Assembly (NCBI GenBank): GCA_964552395.1
Contig: CAZKGM010000004.1
Span: 62,001 to 126,000 of the forward strand
Length of the DNA: 64,000 nucleotides
Direction of reading: 5' to 3'
From: JAJDNH01 sp964552395
Lineage (GTDB): Bacteria > Acidobacteriota > Thermoanaerobaculia > Thermoanaerobaculales > Sulfomarinibacteraceae
Shown: piece by piece, positions 34,960-42,801 of the stretch
How positions within the stretch are numbered: position 1 is the stretch's first letter
Layout: each line of letters opens with the position of its first letter
Position numbers and translations under genes: made by a program
The notes under the pieces: model-generated
The model's input: the letters and a program-made list of their open reading frames with translations, nothing else
What the model was told of the DNA's origin: nothing
Database searches by the model: none

Positions 34960-35808
34960 TCAGGTCTCGACGGCGCTGAAGAGGCCTTCCGCGACCCAGG
35001 TCCGGAACCAGCGAAAGATCTTCTCCTGGCGCTGACTGGAGCGCACCTTGACGGCGGCCGCCGCCAAACTCTCGGCGAGCGAGGTCCCCTCGACGAGCGC
35101 CCGCAGCAGGTCATGCTCGGCGCGGGTCAGCTCCAGGTAGAGCGGGGAGAAGTCGCGGCGGTAGATCGCGACCCACGTGTTTCGCCTTCGGGGTCGCGGT
35201 GATGGCTGATCGCCGTGGTAGGCCTTGAGGTGCGGTACCACCGCATGCTTGAGCTCGAGCAGCCGGAATGCAGCTATCGGCTTCAAGCGGGCCGATTCCC
35301 ACGCCTCGGTGGGGACAGACTGCAGCTCCTCGGCGGTCAGGACCGGTGACTCAGCCTCGTCAAACACCTCCGTGATGGCGAGCTCGAAACGGGCCAGGTC
35401 GGCGAGGAACCCGCTGTCCGCCCAGTCATGTCGCGTCTCGAGGTACTCGGGCAGGTGATCGCCGAGCCGGTTCAAGGTGTAGCTCCGGGAGGGGTGCACC
35501 TGGACGTACTCCCGCACCAGCTCCTCGAAGGACTCCTGGCCGAGGTAGTGCTTGAGGGTGGGGTAGTCGTATTCCAGGGCCTCCACCATGCGGAGCAGGT
35601 ACATGCCGTGGTAGACGTCAACCCGCTCCGCCGATGTCATCGAATGCGACGGCGTGACCACCTCGCCGAGGCTCTCGGCGGGGATCTCCGAGGTCGCTTC
35701 CGGTGAGCGAATCGCCTGCTCTACATCGCCCGGGTTGACGATGACCGCCTGCATCCAGCGTTGGATGCGTTCAACGTCCGGGTTGACGGTGTCCTGATCA
35801 CGCGGCAT
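34960..35808 (-). CDS. bufC: DUF2063 (HvfC/BufC-like) partner protein of MNIO enzyme
   Basis: 282-aa protein whose residues about 12-105 match DUF2063, including the pattern ERVDVYHGMYLLRMVEALEYDYP cut by the family core and LREYVQVHPSRSYTLNRLGDHLPEYL. In bufferin and methanobactin systems the MNIO enzyme works with such a partner that binds precursor peptide. The C-terminal half is helical and unassigned. The ATG at 35808 has GGAGGTGG three bases upstream and overlaps the DUF692 stop by 11 bases, so the two are translationally coupled. The symbol is by analogy. Confidence 0.85.
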   Translation of the reverse strand: MPRDQDTVNPDVERIQRWMQAVIVNPGDVEQAIRSPEATSEIPAESLGEVVTPSHSMTSAERVDVYHGMYLLRMVEALEYDYPTLKHYLGQESFEELVREYVQVHPSRSYTLNRLGDHLPEYLETRHDWADSGFLADLARFELAITEVFDEAESPVLTAEELQSVPTEAWESARLKPIAAFRLLELKHAVVPHLKAYHGDQPSPRPRRRNTWVAIYRRDFSPLYLELTRAEHDLLRALVEGTSLAESLAAAAVKVRSSQRQEKIFRWFRTWVAEGLFSAVET

Positions 35809-36643
35809 GAGCCACCTCCACATTGCGCCACACGGCGGCCTTCAGAACCTCGGCGTGAACGACCTCGAACGGCGGAATGTCCGCGTCCCACTCCAGCAAC
35901 GTCGCGCGCAGCCCGACGTGGCGGAGCGTGTGTCCGAAAAGCTCCCAGACCGGATCGATGACGTGGTCCGAGTGGGTGTCGATGATGTGCGTGCCCTTGT
36001 TGGTGTGTCCGGCGAGGTGGTACTGGCAAACTCGATCCGCCGGGATGGCGTCGATGTAGACGCGCGGGTCGTAACCGTGGTTGAACGCGCTGACGTACAC
36101 GTTGTTGACGTCGAACAGGAGGCCGCAGTCGGCGTCCTCGGCAAGGCGCGCGACGAACTCCCACTCCGGCATCTCCGAGGAGCCGAACTCGAGGTACGTG
36201 GAAGGGTTCTCGAGCACCAGCGGGCGTTGGAGGATGTCCTGTACAGCTCTGATTCTCTCGACTGTGTGGCGCAGGACCTGCTCGGTGTACGGCAGCGGCA
36301 GCAGGTCGTGCGTGTTGCGCCCGAGGACGCCGGTCCAGCAGATGTGATCGGATACCCACAGGGCGCCGGTCCGCTCGGCGAGCCCCTTCACCTTCTTGAT
36401 GTACTCGCGATCGAGCGGGTCCGTGCTGCCTATGGACATGGAGACCCCGTGCATCACGATCGGGTACTGCTCCGCCACCTGATCCACGACGTACAGAGGC
36501 CGGCCGCCGGTGTCGAGGTAATTCTCGGTCAAGATCTCGAAGAACCCGATGTCCGGCCTGTTACTCAGGATGTGTGAGAAGTGCGTGGTCCGCAGGCCGA
36601 CGCCGAGGCCGAGGTCCGGCAAACCCCAACGGTTGTCTTTCAT
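35798..36643 (-). CDS. bufB: DUF692 multinuclear iron oxidative enzyme (MNIO), bufferin-type maturase
   Basis: 281-aa TIM-barrel protein of the DUF692/MbnB family. Likely metal ligands and conserved blocks: EILTEN (38-43), HGVSMSIGS (65-73), SDHICW (98-103), LENPSTY (144-150), LFDVNNVYVSA (176-186), QYHLAGH (207-213), DTHSDH (222-227) and LLEWD (249-253). Family enzymes use two or three irons and O2 to convert Cys residues of a peptide, for example to oxazolone/thioamide or thiooxazole. GGAGGAG precedes the ATG. It sits between precursor and partner genes. The product's modification is inferred, not visible. Confidence 0.92.
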   Translation of the reverse strand: MKDNRWGLPDLGLGVGLRTTHFSHILSNRPDIGFFEILTENYLDTGGRPLYVVDQVAEQYPIVMHGVSMSIGSTDPLDREYIKKVKGLAERTGALWVSDHICWTGVLGRNTHDLLPLPYTEQVLRHTVERIRAVQDILQRPLVLENPSTYLEFGSSEMPEWEFVARLAEDADCGLLFDVNNVYVSAFNHGYDPRVYIDAIPADRVCQYHLAGHTNKGTHIIDTHSDHVIDPVWELFGHTLRHVGLRATLLEWDADIPPFEVVHAEVLKAAVWRNVEVAHAA

Positions 36644-36771
36644 TTGAGCTCCTCCTTGGCCGTTTCAGATCGGGCACTCGCGGTCTGCCGTCATCGCCCG
36701 TGGACGGTACCCCTCGGCAGTGAGGGCCGCGGGCCATCCCGCGGCCCTCGTCAGCCGACGGGGGCTCGGGG
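36644..36771 (-). promoter_or_regulatory. Intercistronic hairpin between precursor and maturase genes
   Basis: Perfect 12-bp palindrome with stem GAGGGCCGCGGG and a 4-base loop at 36722-36749, 23 bases after the precursor stop. No T-run follows, so it is more likely an mRNA-stabilising or partial-attenuation element that raises precursor over enzyme levels than a full terminator. Confidence 0.6.
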
Positions 36772-37233
36772 TCAAGCAGCCTTCATGTGCTCCGGGTTCA
36801 CCGGTACGGCGCAACCGCCCTTGCCCTTGCAGGAGTTTTTGCCGGCGCAGCCGTTGTCGCTCGACTTGCAGCCGCCGAGGCTCTTGCAGTCGTTCTGGCC
36901 CTTGCAGGCGTGGCGGGCGCTCGCGGAAGCACAGCCACCCTTGCCCTTGCAGGAGTTTTTGCCGGCGCAGCCGTTGTCGCCGGCCTTGCAGTTGCCCTTG
37001 CCCTTACAGGCGTTCATACCCTTACAGGCGTGCCGCTCGCCCTCCTGGTTGGCTGCCGGCTTGGTCTTGCCGCTGCAGCCTTCCTTTCCGCCGCAGCCGC
37101 CCTTGCCGCCGCAGCCGTTGTGCATGATCGGTGCGGCAGCGGCGGTCGAGGTGGTCGGCACCATCGCTCCCACGCCGGCGACCATTCCGGCCATGGCTGC
37201 GTTGACGAGAAGGTTCTTGATCCTCTTGTTCAT
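36772..37233 (-). CDS. bufA: Bufferin-like Cys-rich precursor peptide (BufA2-like)
   Basis: 153-aa predicted precursor: signal peptide (about 1-33, ending TAAAA), then 15 Cys in a Gly/Lys-rich chain. Two 34-residue units (68-101 and 108-141) have Cys at 70, 76, 82, 89, 95, 101 and 110, 116, 122, 129, 135, 141, built on CKGxxxCK and CAGKNSCKGKGGC. A lone CGGKGGCGGKEGC block precedes them. This fits BufA2-type bufferins, periplasmic copper-binding RiPPs, by recall rather than search. GGAGGAAAGGGAG lies upstream of the ATG at 37233. It could instead be a metallothionein-like protein, but the adjacent DUF692 and DUF2063 genes argue for RiPP. Confidence 0.8.
   Translation of the reverse strand: MNKRIKNLLVNAAMAGMVAGVGAMVPTTSTAAAAPIMHNGCGGKGGCGGKEGCSGKTKPAANQEGERHACKGMNACKGKGNCKAGDNGCAGKNSCKGKGGCASASARHACKGQNDCKSLGGCKSSDNGCAGKNSCKGKGGCAVPVNPEHMKAA
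36818..36980 (-). repeat. Tandem duplication inside the precursor gene
   Basis: A 43-base stretch at 36818-36860 is identical to 36938-36980, 120 bases (40 codons) apart. It encodes the DNGCAGKNSCKGKGG part of each unit. Exact identity implies a recent duplication or gene conversion. Confidence 0.85.
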
Positions 37234-37301
37234 AGCGATTCTCCCTTTCCTCCGGTGGTGGGCGTCAGCCCGGTTCACTATTGATCTTGAGCCTCGATCG
37301 C

Positions 37302-37330
37302 AGTATCTCACGGCCGTGATTTTGCCACAA
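37302..37330 (-). promoter_or_regulatory. Promoter and palindromic operator of the bufferin-like operon
   Basis: On the minus strand TTGTGG (37330-37325), a 17-base spacer and GATACT (37307-37302). Twelve spacer bases, 37308-37319, form the perfect palindrome TCACGGCCGTGA, directly abutting the -10. A regulator bound there would block or reshape the promoter. The transcript would start near 37295, about 60 bases before the precursor ATG. Confidence 0.55.
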
Positions 37331-37382
37331 GCGAGGAAAGGTTTCACGCCGGCGGTATCATGGCTCGAGAAGGGAGCACGGG

Positions 37383-38321
37383 ATGCAGTATCGAGCCGTG
37401 GGCCGGTCGGGATTGAAGGTGTCATGCCTGAGCCTGGGCGGCTGGACGACGTATGGCGAGAGCTTGCGGGATCAGGACCTCATTACGAGCATTCTGCGAA
37501 GGGCCTTCGACCTCGGGGTGAACTACTTCGACATGGCTGACGTTTACGGCCGTGGTGAGGCGGAGCGGCGGATGGGGCAGGTCCTGGCGGAGATGCCGCG
37601 CTACAGGTTGGTGCTGTCCTCGAAGGTCTTCTTTCCGATGTCGGGGGACCCCAACGATCAGGGGCTGTCCCGAAAACACATCCACGAGTCGATCGACAGG
37701 ACGCTGGCACGCCTGGGTACGGACTACCTCGACCTCTACTTTGCTCACCGTTTCGACCCCAACGTCCGTCTCGAGGAGACCGTACGCGCGTTCTCCGACC
37801 TGGTACAGCGCGGGAAGGTCCTGTACTGGGGAACCTCGGAGTGGCCTGCGGAGTCGGTCGTGGCTGCGGTTGAAATGGCGCAGCGAGAGGGGCTTCACGC
37901 GCCGGTAGTGGAGCAGCCCCAGTACTCGCTCCTGTACCGACGCATCGAGCAGGAGCTGTTCCCGATCCTGGGCGATGCCGGGCTCGGCGTGGTGGTATGG
38001 AGCCCGCTCGGGCAGGGCCTACTGACGGGCAAGTACGACGGCGGCGTGCCGAAAGGCTCGCGCTTCGACCAGTTGCCCCAGTTCACGCGTTGGCTGCTTA
38101 CCGAGGAGAACCTGGCCCGGGTCAGACGAATGGAAGCGACCGCACGCGAGATAGACCTGACTCGCGCGCAGCTGGCCTTGGCATGGGCACTGAGCAGGCG
38201 AGTGGTTGCCAGCGCCATTGTCGGCGCCACTACGGTGGAGCAACTGGAGGAGAACCTCGGGGCTGCAGACATCGATCTCCAGTCGGACGTCGTCGAGAGC
38301 CTCGACGAGCTCTTCGGCTGA
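37383..38321 (+). CDS. Aldo/keto reductase (potassium-channel beta-subunit-like)
   Basis: 312-aa NADPH-dependent oxidoreductase with TIM-barrel fold. Tetrad residues are visible: Asp and Tyr in DMADVYGRGEAE, Lys in LVLSSKVFF, His in DLYFAHRFD. The block SPLGQGLLTGKY and the C-terminal ASAIVGATTVEQLEENL match the AKR6/Kv-beta-like subgroup. Substrate unknown. AGGGAG lies upstream of the ATG, and TATCAT at 37356-37361 is a plausible -10, divergent from the bufferin-like operon. Shared control with that operon is possible because the intervening region is only about 150 bases. Confidence 0.92.
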   Translation: MQYRAVGRSGLKVSCLSLGGWTTYGESLRDQDLITSILRRAFDLGVNYFDMADVYGRGEAERRMGQVLAEMPRYRLVLSSKVFFPMSGDPNDQGLSRKHIHESIDRTLARLGTDYLDLYFAHRFDPNVRLEETVRAFSDLVQRGKVLYWGTSEWPAESVVAAVEMAQREGLHAPVVEQPQYSLLYRRIEQELFPILGDAGLGVVVWSPLGQGLLTGKYDGGVPKGSRFDQLPQFTRWLLTEENLARVRRMEATAREIDLTRAQLALAWALSRRVVASAIVGATTVEQLEENLGAADIDLQSDVVESLDELFG

Positions 38322-38329
38322 GGGGAAAG

Positions 38330-38812
38330 CTACCTCGGGGGACCGTCGCCTGGGCGCGCGGTGTGGAACCAAAGCTCGAAGAGCGTCGCCATGGGGTCGC
38401 GCTCCTTCGGCGCCCAGGCGGCGAATTCCTTGTCAGACACCGAGAGGTACGGACCGGGCTTGAGCTCGAAAAGCACCGTGCCGGCCCCGACAGCCGCCAG
38501 CGTGTGCCACTCGCCGCCAGGAACTTCCACTGCGACCTGCGGCCCGGCGGGAGACAGTTCCGCTCGCTGCAGTACGTTGCCATGAGCATCGAACGTCAAC
38601 AGTACGACGCGGCCGCTGAGTATCACGAACGTCTCCCAACGCCCGGACTCGTGGCGATGAGGTCGCACGTAGGCACCCTCGTGGAGCGCATTGAAGAAAC
38701 GCTGGATGGGATCGGAGAGGGTTGCATGAAGGTTGAGGTTCGCCCGCTGTCGCAGCGAGGCCGTCGCCTGGGCAGCAAGGTCGAACATCTTGACGATATC
38801 GATGCAATTCAC
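38330..38812 (-). CDS. WbuC-family cupin-fold protein
   Basis: 160-aa single-domain cupin similar to WbuC, found near O-antigen and other surface polysaccharide genes. Landmarks: NLHATLSDPIQRFFNALHEGAYVRPHRH (two metal-binding His), ETFVILSGRVVLLTFD, VEVPGGEWHTL and a final LFELKPGPY...KEFAAWAPKE. Function unproven. The start chosen is GTG at 38812, giving M-N-C-I-D-I-V, which aligns with the usual N-terminus; ATG 38788 is the alternative. It converges on the aldo/keto reductase with an 8-base gap. Confidence 0.8.
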   Translation of the reverse strand: MNCIDIVKMFDLAAQATASLRQRANLNLHATLSDPIQRFFNALHEGAYVRPHRHESGRWETFVILSGRVVLLTFDAHGNVLQRAELSPAGPQVAVEVPGGEWHTLAAVGAGTVLFELKPGPYLSVSDKEFAAWAPKERDPMATLFELWFHTARPGDGPPR

Positions 38813-38911
38813 CTGCCGCCATGTTACACGCGTCGGCCAACGGCTGCCGTGTGGACACCTCGATGGCGCGGTGGCAGCGTCGGTCCGGGAGAGGTCGCGC
38901 TGCTCCTCGTG

Positions 38912-38941
38912 TTGACCCGTCCCGCGGCACGGTGCTACCGT
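38912..38941 (+). promoter_or_regulatory. Promoter of metK
   Basis: TTGACC, 18-base spacer, TACCGT preceded by TGC. GGCACGG...CCGTTGCC around the -10 could also form a short bulged hairpin. Confidence 0.4.
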
Positions 38942-38962
38942 TGCCGGGCAGGGGAGGCACGA

Positions 38963-40114
38963 ATGGCACCGAATGGCCGTCATCTCTTTACTTCAGAGTC
39001 TGTTACCGAGGGGCACCCGGACAAGATTGCGGATCAAATCTCGGACGCGATCCTCGACGCCGTGATTGCGGGTGACGAGGATGGCCGTGTTGCTTGCGAG
39101 ACGATGGTGACGACCGGATTGGCATTCATCGCCGGCGAGATCACGACCGATATTTATGTCGACTTTGCCAGCGTAGTGCGAGAGACGATCAGGCGCATTG
39201 GCTACACGCGAGCCAAGTACGGCTTCGATTATGCAACCTGCGCAGTGGTCTCGGCCATCGACCCGCAGTCGCCAGATATCGCGATGGGCGTCGACCACGG
39301 TGGCGCCGGCGATCAGGGGCTGATGTTCGGCTACGCGTGCGATGAGACGCCGGAGTTGATGCCGCTGCCGATCATGCTTGCCCATCGCCTCACCATGCGC
39401 CTTTCCGAAGCCCGTCGCACCGGCGAGCTGGAGTGGCTCCGGCCGGACGGCAAGAGCCAGGTTACGATCGAGTACGACGGAACCACCCCGAAGCGAGTTG
39501 ACGCGGTCGTGGTTTCATGCCAGCACTCAGAGACGATTCCGATCAAGGAGCTGCGGGAGGACATCCACGAGATCGTCATCAATCGGGTTCTGCCCAGCGC
39601 CATGATCGACGACGACACCAAGTTCTACATCAATCCGACCGGGCGCTTCGTGGTCGGAGGGCCACAGGGCGATTGCGGGCTGACCGGCAGGAAGATCATC
39701 GTCGACACCTACGGCGGGGTCGGCTCGCACGGCGGCGGAGCGTTCTCCGGCAAGGACCCGACGAAGGTGGACCGCTCGGCGTCGTACATGGCGCGTCACG
39801 TTGCCAAGAACATCGTCGCCGCCGGGCTGGCGAGCAGGGTCGAGGTACAGCTCGCCTATGCGATCGGCGTGGCGGATCCGGTGTCGATCATGATTGACAC
39901 CTTCGGCACCGGGATCATTCCGGAAAGCCGGATCCGGACCGCGGTGCGCGAGGTGTTCCCGCTCACACCGCTGGCGATTATCGCCGCTCTCAAGCTGCGG
40001 CGGCCGATCTTCACCAAGACGGCGGCTTACGGTCACTTCGGTCGCAAGGATCCCGACTTCACTTGGGAGAGCACCGAGCCTGCGGCGGAGCTGCGAACCG
40101 CCTGCGGGCTGTAG
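38963..40114 (+). CDS. metK: S-adenosylmethionine synthetase
   Basis: 383-aa enzyme making SAM from ATP and methionine. Motifs: FTSESVTEGHPDKIADQISDA with catalytic His, GVDHGGAGDQGLMFGYA, and the P-loop-like GGAFSGKDPTKVDRSASY with substrate Lys and Asp. Length typical. GGGGAGG lies eight bases before the ATG. The histidine kinase follows 64 bases later on the same strand. No recognisable SAM riboswitch is present. Confidence 0.97.
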   Translation: MAPNGRHLFTSESVTEGHPDKIADQISDAILDAVIAGDEDGRVACETMVTTGLAFIAGEITTDIYVDFASVVRETIRRIGYTRAKYGFDYATCAVVSAIDPQSPDIAMGVDHGGAGDQGLMFGYACDETPELMPLPIMLAHRLTMRLSEARRTGELEWLRPDGKSQVTIEYDGTTPKRVDAVVVSCQHSETIPIKELREDIHEIVINRVLPSAMIDDDTKFYINPTGRFVVGGPQGDCGLTGRKIIVDTYGGVGSHGGGAFSGKDPTKVDRSASYMARHVAKNIVAAGLASRVEVQLAYAIGVADPVSIMIDTFGTGIIPESRIRTAVREVFPLTPLAIIAALKLRRPIFTKTAAYGHFGRKDPDFTWESTEPAAELRTACGL

Positions 40115-40178
40115 GCCCCGGGGGGCTCCAGCTCTCGTGTGGCGTAGAGGCTCCAGGTCACGACCAGAGAGGTCCGGT

Positions 40179-41582
40179 TTGGCGGCTGCCGGGGAAGACG
40201 GCGAGCGCGATGCATCTGCCCTGCAGTGGCAGTACGCGCTGGCGACCGGCGTGTTCGCCGTCTTGGTGATTGGCATCATCTTCCTCTTCGGCCACCTGAT
40301 TTCGCGCTCCCTCTCCAAGCGATACCTGGAGGATGTGCTGATCGCAGGCAAGGAAGAGGCACAGCGGCTCGCTCAGAACATGAGCGCAGGCGACGGGACA
40401 GACATCTACGATGTGATCGAGAAGCGTCGAGAGGTTCTGGACAGGAGCCTGACGGGGCTCTCCCACCGCCTGGTCTTCACCAAGATCACGGTGACGGACC
40501 GCGACGGCAACGTCGTGTACACGGTCGACCAGAACAGCCGCGAAACCCTCCCCCAGGAGATCATGAACCAGCGCCTGGACGTGGGGACAACTCTGCCCGA
40601 CCGCAGCGTTAGGGAGACTCAGGACAGCTATCAGATCCCGGCGCCGATCGGCAAGGTCGGGGAGGTGATCCTCTCCGTCAGCAAGGGACGGCTCGCCGAG
40701 CGAGTGGTGCGCCTACGTCACGAGCTGTTGCGGCAGACGATCACTGTTGCCGTGGTGACCCTGCTGACGCTGATCGGGGGCTTCGGGTTCACGTGGCATC
40801 TCGTGCAGAGAACCCGTCGTCTGGAGCAGCAGCGTCGCGAGGCGGAGGAGCTGGCGGCGCTGGGGACCCTGGCGGCGAACCTCGCGCACGAGATCCGGAA
40901 CCCCCTCAACTCGATCAACCTGAACCTGGAGATGCTGGAAGAGGATCTCGGCTCGACCCCGGGCGACGCCAGGTCGTCGCTGACCTCGACGCGTCACGAG
41001 GTCGGACGTCTGGGGCGTCTGGTAAGTGACTTCCTCACCTACGCCCGGCCGGCGGACACTGTCATGCAGCCAGTGTCTCTCGGCGGGTTGACGAGCGGGG
41101 TGGTCGAGTTTCTTCGCGCGGAGGCGAGGAGAGAGGCCGTGCATCTCCGTCTTCTCGGCCGTGACAGGGACATCATGATCAGAGGTGATGAGGGCCAACT
41201 CCGCCAGGTGTTGATGAACCTGCTGCTGAACGCCGTTCAGGCCGTCAGCGGCATGTCGCCCGACCGGCGGGTGGTGGAGGTCGGCATCGAGGAGGATGAG
41301 ACCGAGGCCTCGGTCGTCGTCCGCGACCGCGGCGCCGGAGTGCCGGACGAACAGCTTACACGGGTGCGCCGGGCGTTTGTCACCAACAGGCCCGGTGGCA
41401 CGGGCCTCGGACTGGCGATTGCAGAACGTGTTGCGCAGGGTCATGGTGGCCGGCTCGAGCTCTCCAATCGCTCGCCGGTCGGATTCGAGGCTCGCCTCGT
41501 CTTGCCGATCCCCCGCGGCGATGTCAAGATGAGCGGGCGGCCGACCCACGCAGCGGAAGCAGGCCGCGGGAGGAAACGATGA
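40179..41582 (+). CDS. Sensor histidine kinase
   Basis: 467-aa two-helix membrane sensor kinase. Transmembrane segments near residues 18-38 and 198-218 flank an extracytoplasmic sensor region of about 160 residues. HisKA follows with the phosphoacceptor His in LAHEIRNPLNSINLNLE, then HATPase_c with N box NLLLNAVQAV, D box DRGAGVPD and GGTGLGLAIAE. No response regulator lies adjacent. The start is TTG 40179, with GAGAGG upstream; GTG 40136 is possible. Its stop overlaps the next start as ATGA, so it is coupled to a secreted protein gene. Confidence 0.9.
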   Translation: MAAAGEDGERDASALQWQYALATGVFAVLVIGIIFLFGHLISRSLSKRYLEDVLIAGKEEAQRLAQNMSAGDGTDIYDVIEKRREVLDRSLTGLSHRLVFTKITVTDRDGNVVYTVDQNSRETLPQEIMNQRLDVGTTLPDRSVRETQDSYQIPAPIGKVGEVILSVSKGRLAERVVRLRHELLRQTITVAVVTLLTLIGGFGFTWHLVQRTRRLEQQRREAEELAALGTLAANLAHEIRNPLNSINLNLEMLEEDLGSTPGDARSSLTSTRHEVGRLGRLVSDFLTYARPADTVMQPVSLGGLTSGVVEFLRAEARREAVHLRLLGRDRDIMIRGDEGQLRQVLMNLLLNAVQAVSGMSPDRRVVEVGIEEDETEASVVVRDRGAGVPDEQLTRVRRAFVTNRPGGTGLGLAIAERVAQGHGGRLELSNRSPVGFEARLVLPIPRGDVKMSGRPTHAAEAGRGRKR

Positions 41583-42706
41583 GAAAGCTCGTCTGCTGGG
41601 CTTGTGTTCTCGGTTTTGTTCTCTGCTTCGGGGCCGGCGTGGCCTCCGCTCAGTTCATGGCGAGTGAGCTCGCCTATATCCCGGCGGCTGCGCACAACGA
41701 CGGGGCCGACGGGAGCCATTGGCGAACCGACGTCTTCATTACGAATGTCGACTCGGTCCCTGTCGACGTCTCGCTGTTTTTCCTGCCCACGGGAACGGGC
41801 GGCAACTGGGCGTACTTCCAGGATCGCCAGTACGGCCTCGGCGGGCGCGGCGACGAGGGTTGGGGGCACGTGGACGAATCGCTGGCAAACATCCAGCCCG
41901 GCGGCACGGTGGTGCTCGAGGATGTTATCGGCTCGACCTGGCTCGACGACTACGGCTCGCTGGCGGGTGTCGGCGCGATCGTCGTGTTCGGGTACGAGGC
42001 CGGCACGCTCGACGCGGACGGTGGCCCGACCTACCGCAACATCGTGGTGATGTCGCGGACCTACTCCGCCGAAACGATCTGGATTCCGGACACCAGCCAC
42101 GAGGGTCAGTTCATCCAGGAGGACGCTACCTACGGCCAGCTCATGCCGGGCATCCCGTGGTACAACCTGGCCGACGCCTCCGCGGTCGACGACCAGCACG
42201 ACCTCAGCTACCTGATCCTGCCCGGTGCGCGGGATGACGGCACCTTCCGGTACAACCTGGGGCTGCTCAACGCCTCCGACGCCCAGACCAGCATCCAGCT
42301 GAAGGTCGAGGTTTTCAAGGCGAGCGGCGAGCCCTACACGGATGACACCGGCGCTCCGCTGGCCAAGATTGCCACACTGGGGCCGTTGGCCCACCTCCAG
42401 TTCAACCGTATCCTGTCGGCGAACTTCAACCTCTCGGATGTTCGTGACGTTCTCATCAAGGTGTCGTTTCTGAACTGGACAAGCACCAGCACCAACCCCG
42501 TGCCGATGTTCACAGCGTACGGCACCCTGATCGACAACCGCACCAACGACGCGACGACGATTCTCCCCTCGTTTGGGTTTCCATACGACGTCAACTGTGT
42601 GTGGGGCTCCGGCACTGGTGCCACGGCCACCTCTCTGAGCTTGCCTCACACGGGGACGGAAGCTCCGAGACTGAGACGGCGTCCCGTCAACATCCCGCCG
42701 CGCTGA
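41579..42706 (+). CDS. Secreted protein of unknown function
   Basis: 375-aa exported protein: signal peptide 1-23 (ending ASA-QF), then a beta-rich mature chain. The region SHWRTDVFITNVDSVPVDVSLFFLP and the later FRYNLGLLNASDAQTSIQLKVEVF look like two related Ig-like or CARDB-like beta domains. I do not recognise the family. The C-terminus has LPHTGTEAPRLRRR, but no hydrophobic helix follows, so a sortase signal is unlikely. It is coupled by ATGA to the histidine kinase gene and may feed a signal to it (inference). Confidence 0.75.
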   Translation: MRKLVCWACVLGFVLCFGAGVASAQFMASELAYIPAAAHNDGADGSHWRTDVFITNVDSVPVDVSLFFLPTGTGGNWAYFQDRQYGLGGRGDEGWGHVDESLANIQPGGTVVLEDVIGSTWLDDYGSLAGVGAIVVFGYEAGTLDADGGPTYRNIVVMSRTYSAETIWIPDTSHEGQFIQEDATYGQLMPGIPWYNLADASAVDDQHDLSYLILPGARDDGTFRYNLGLLNASDAQTSIQLKVEVFKASGEPYTDDTGAPLAKIATLGPLAHLQFNRILSANFNLSDVRDVLIKVSFLNWTSTSTNPVPMFTAYGTLIDNRTNDATTILPSFGFPYDVNCVWGSGTGATATSLSLPHTGTEAPRLRRRPVNIPPR

Positions 42707-42726
42707 GGTTTACGAACAGCTTTCCG

Positions 42727-42754
42727 TTGACATCGGCCGGTCGTGTGCTAGCAT
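42727..42754 (+). promoter_or_regulatory. Promoter of the ferredoxin gene
   Basis: TTGACA, 16-base spacer, TAGCAT, with TGC immediately before the -10. It is the best consensus match in the window. Confidence 0.7.
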
Positions 42755-42801
42755 GCGCCGGACCACCCCCGGGGGTGACCCGGGTGAAAGGAGAACAGCC
42801 C

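Noticed and set aside
36772..37233. Metallothionein as the identity of the Cys-rich precursor
   Set aside because: It has a signal peptide and sits in an operon with DUF692 and DUF2063 genes, which fits a modified RiPP better than a cytoplasmic metallothionein.
38880..38962. Possible SAM riboswitch before metK
   Set aside because: Only a short bulged hairpin around the -10 is present, with no SAM-I, SAM-II or SAM/SAH consensus; the predicted leader is too short.
42640..42706. LPHTG near the C-terminus of the secreted protein, like a sortase motif
   Set aside because: Only 16 residues follow and they hold no hydrophobic helix; the genome looks Gram-negative. Likely chance.
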